From Phycisphaerales bacterium UBA7800 (lineage in GTDB: Bacteria; Planctomycetota; Phycisphaerae; Phycisphaerales; Phycisphaeraceae): a DNA stretch of 6,368 bases. Positions within the stretch are counted from its first letter, which is position 1. Every line of letters starts with the position of its first letter. Shown here piece after piece: positions 6,289 through 6,368 of the stretch. The position numbers and the translations under genes were made by a program. The notes beneath the pieces were generated by a model. That model did not search any database. It was not told where the DNA came from and saw only the letters and a program-made list of their open reading frames with translations. The DNA lies in the NCBI GenBank assembly GCA_002480565.1, contig DLCK01000046.1, positions 45,933 to 52,300 on the forward strand, given 5' to 3'.

Positions 6289-6362
6289 ATGTTCGACCGA
6301 ACGCATTGCTTTGAAACTTGGCTCGTTGTTGAGCCAAACGCGTTCACGTCGAATCTTTCATC
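6280..6362 (+). repeat. Four nested inverted repeats at the 3' end of the regulator gene
   Basis: Four perfect complementary segments occur in strict nested order: GATGAA (6280-6285) with TTCATC (6357-6362); TTCGAC (6292-6297) with GTCGAA (6348-6353); GAACGC (6299-6304) with GCGTTC (6340-6345); and TTGGCTC (6318-6324) with GAGCCAA (6331-6337), closing a GTTGTT loop. That is 25 base pairs across 83 nt, with only a 1x2 internal loop between the second and third stems. It starts in the last codons of the regulator and overlaps its stop. No T-run follows, so it is not a textbook terminator. It may be an mRNA 3'-end structure or a small palindromic repeat element. Confidence 0.6.
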
Positions 6363-6368
6363 CTGGTA

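Noticed and set aside
6318..6337. Rho-independent terminator from TTGGCTC/GAGCCAA
   Set aside because: The stem is good, but it is followed by AAACGCG on the plus strand and GTTTCAAAGC on the minus strand, with no T-run.
6281..6368. Two open frames running off the window end, with ATGs at 6281 (overlapping the regulator stop) and 6289 (abutting it)
   Set aside because: Both are only 26-29 codons within the window, have weak ribosome sites, and coincide with the nested inverted repeat. A coupled downstream gene is possible but cannot be supported here.
1..6368. CRISPR array, tRNA/rRNA gene, insertion sequence or phage element
   Set aside because: No spaced direct repeats, cloverleaf, transposase-like protein or terminal repeats were seen anywhere in the window.

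Overview
The window holds three complete genes. It looks like a sugar-responsive accessory locus from a bacterium of the Planctomycetes-Verrucomicrobia-Lentisphaerae group, most likely a planctomycete of the Phycisphaerae type. This assignment rests on two protein families typical of those genomes: a prepilin-type protein beginning with the FTLIELLVVISIVAILIAILL-like segment, and a very large secreted parallel beta-helix protein with WKHH, FVPWELY and GPLEDWT blocks and a C-terminal LamG domain. A LacI-type regulator beside them fits the same pattern. The lineage is inferred from protein style only; there is no rRNA or other marker.

Layout. Positions 1-86 are AT-rich non-coding sequence. A secreted protein of about 1294 residues lies on the minus strand (87-3971). 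After a 101-bp gap comes a 273-residue pseudopilin-like protein, also minus strand (4073-4894). A 344-bp divergent intergenic region follows (4895-5238). A 349-residue LacI-family regulator lies on the plus strand (5239-6288). From about 6280 almost to the window end is an unusually regular set of four nested inverted repeats.

How the parts fit. In the divergent region the minus strand carries a near-ideal sigma-70 promoter (A-tract, TTGACA, 16 bp, TATGAT). A 16-bp palindrome with a central CG overlaps its -10 box and predicted start point, which is the classical place and form for a LacI-family operator. The half-site ATAATC/GATTAT recurs near the regulator's own promoter, suggesting autoregulation. 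The simplest model is that the regulator senses a sugar or oligosaccharide and controls a two-gene unit encoding a cell-surface pseudopilin and a secreted, probably glycan-binding or glycan-cleaving, beta-helix protein. The substrate, the enzymatic activity and the role of the pseudopilin cannot be read from the sequence.

The most unusual points are: a domain of about 105 residues, which I cannot name, present twice in the large protein (one copy inserted into its N-terminal part, one before LamG); the well-formed operator-promoter; possible mutually exclusive hairpins in the pseudopilin leader, one covering its Shine-Dalgarno; and the nested inverted repeat after the regulator gene.
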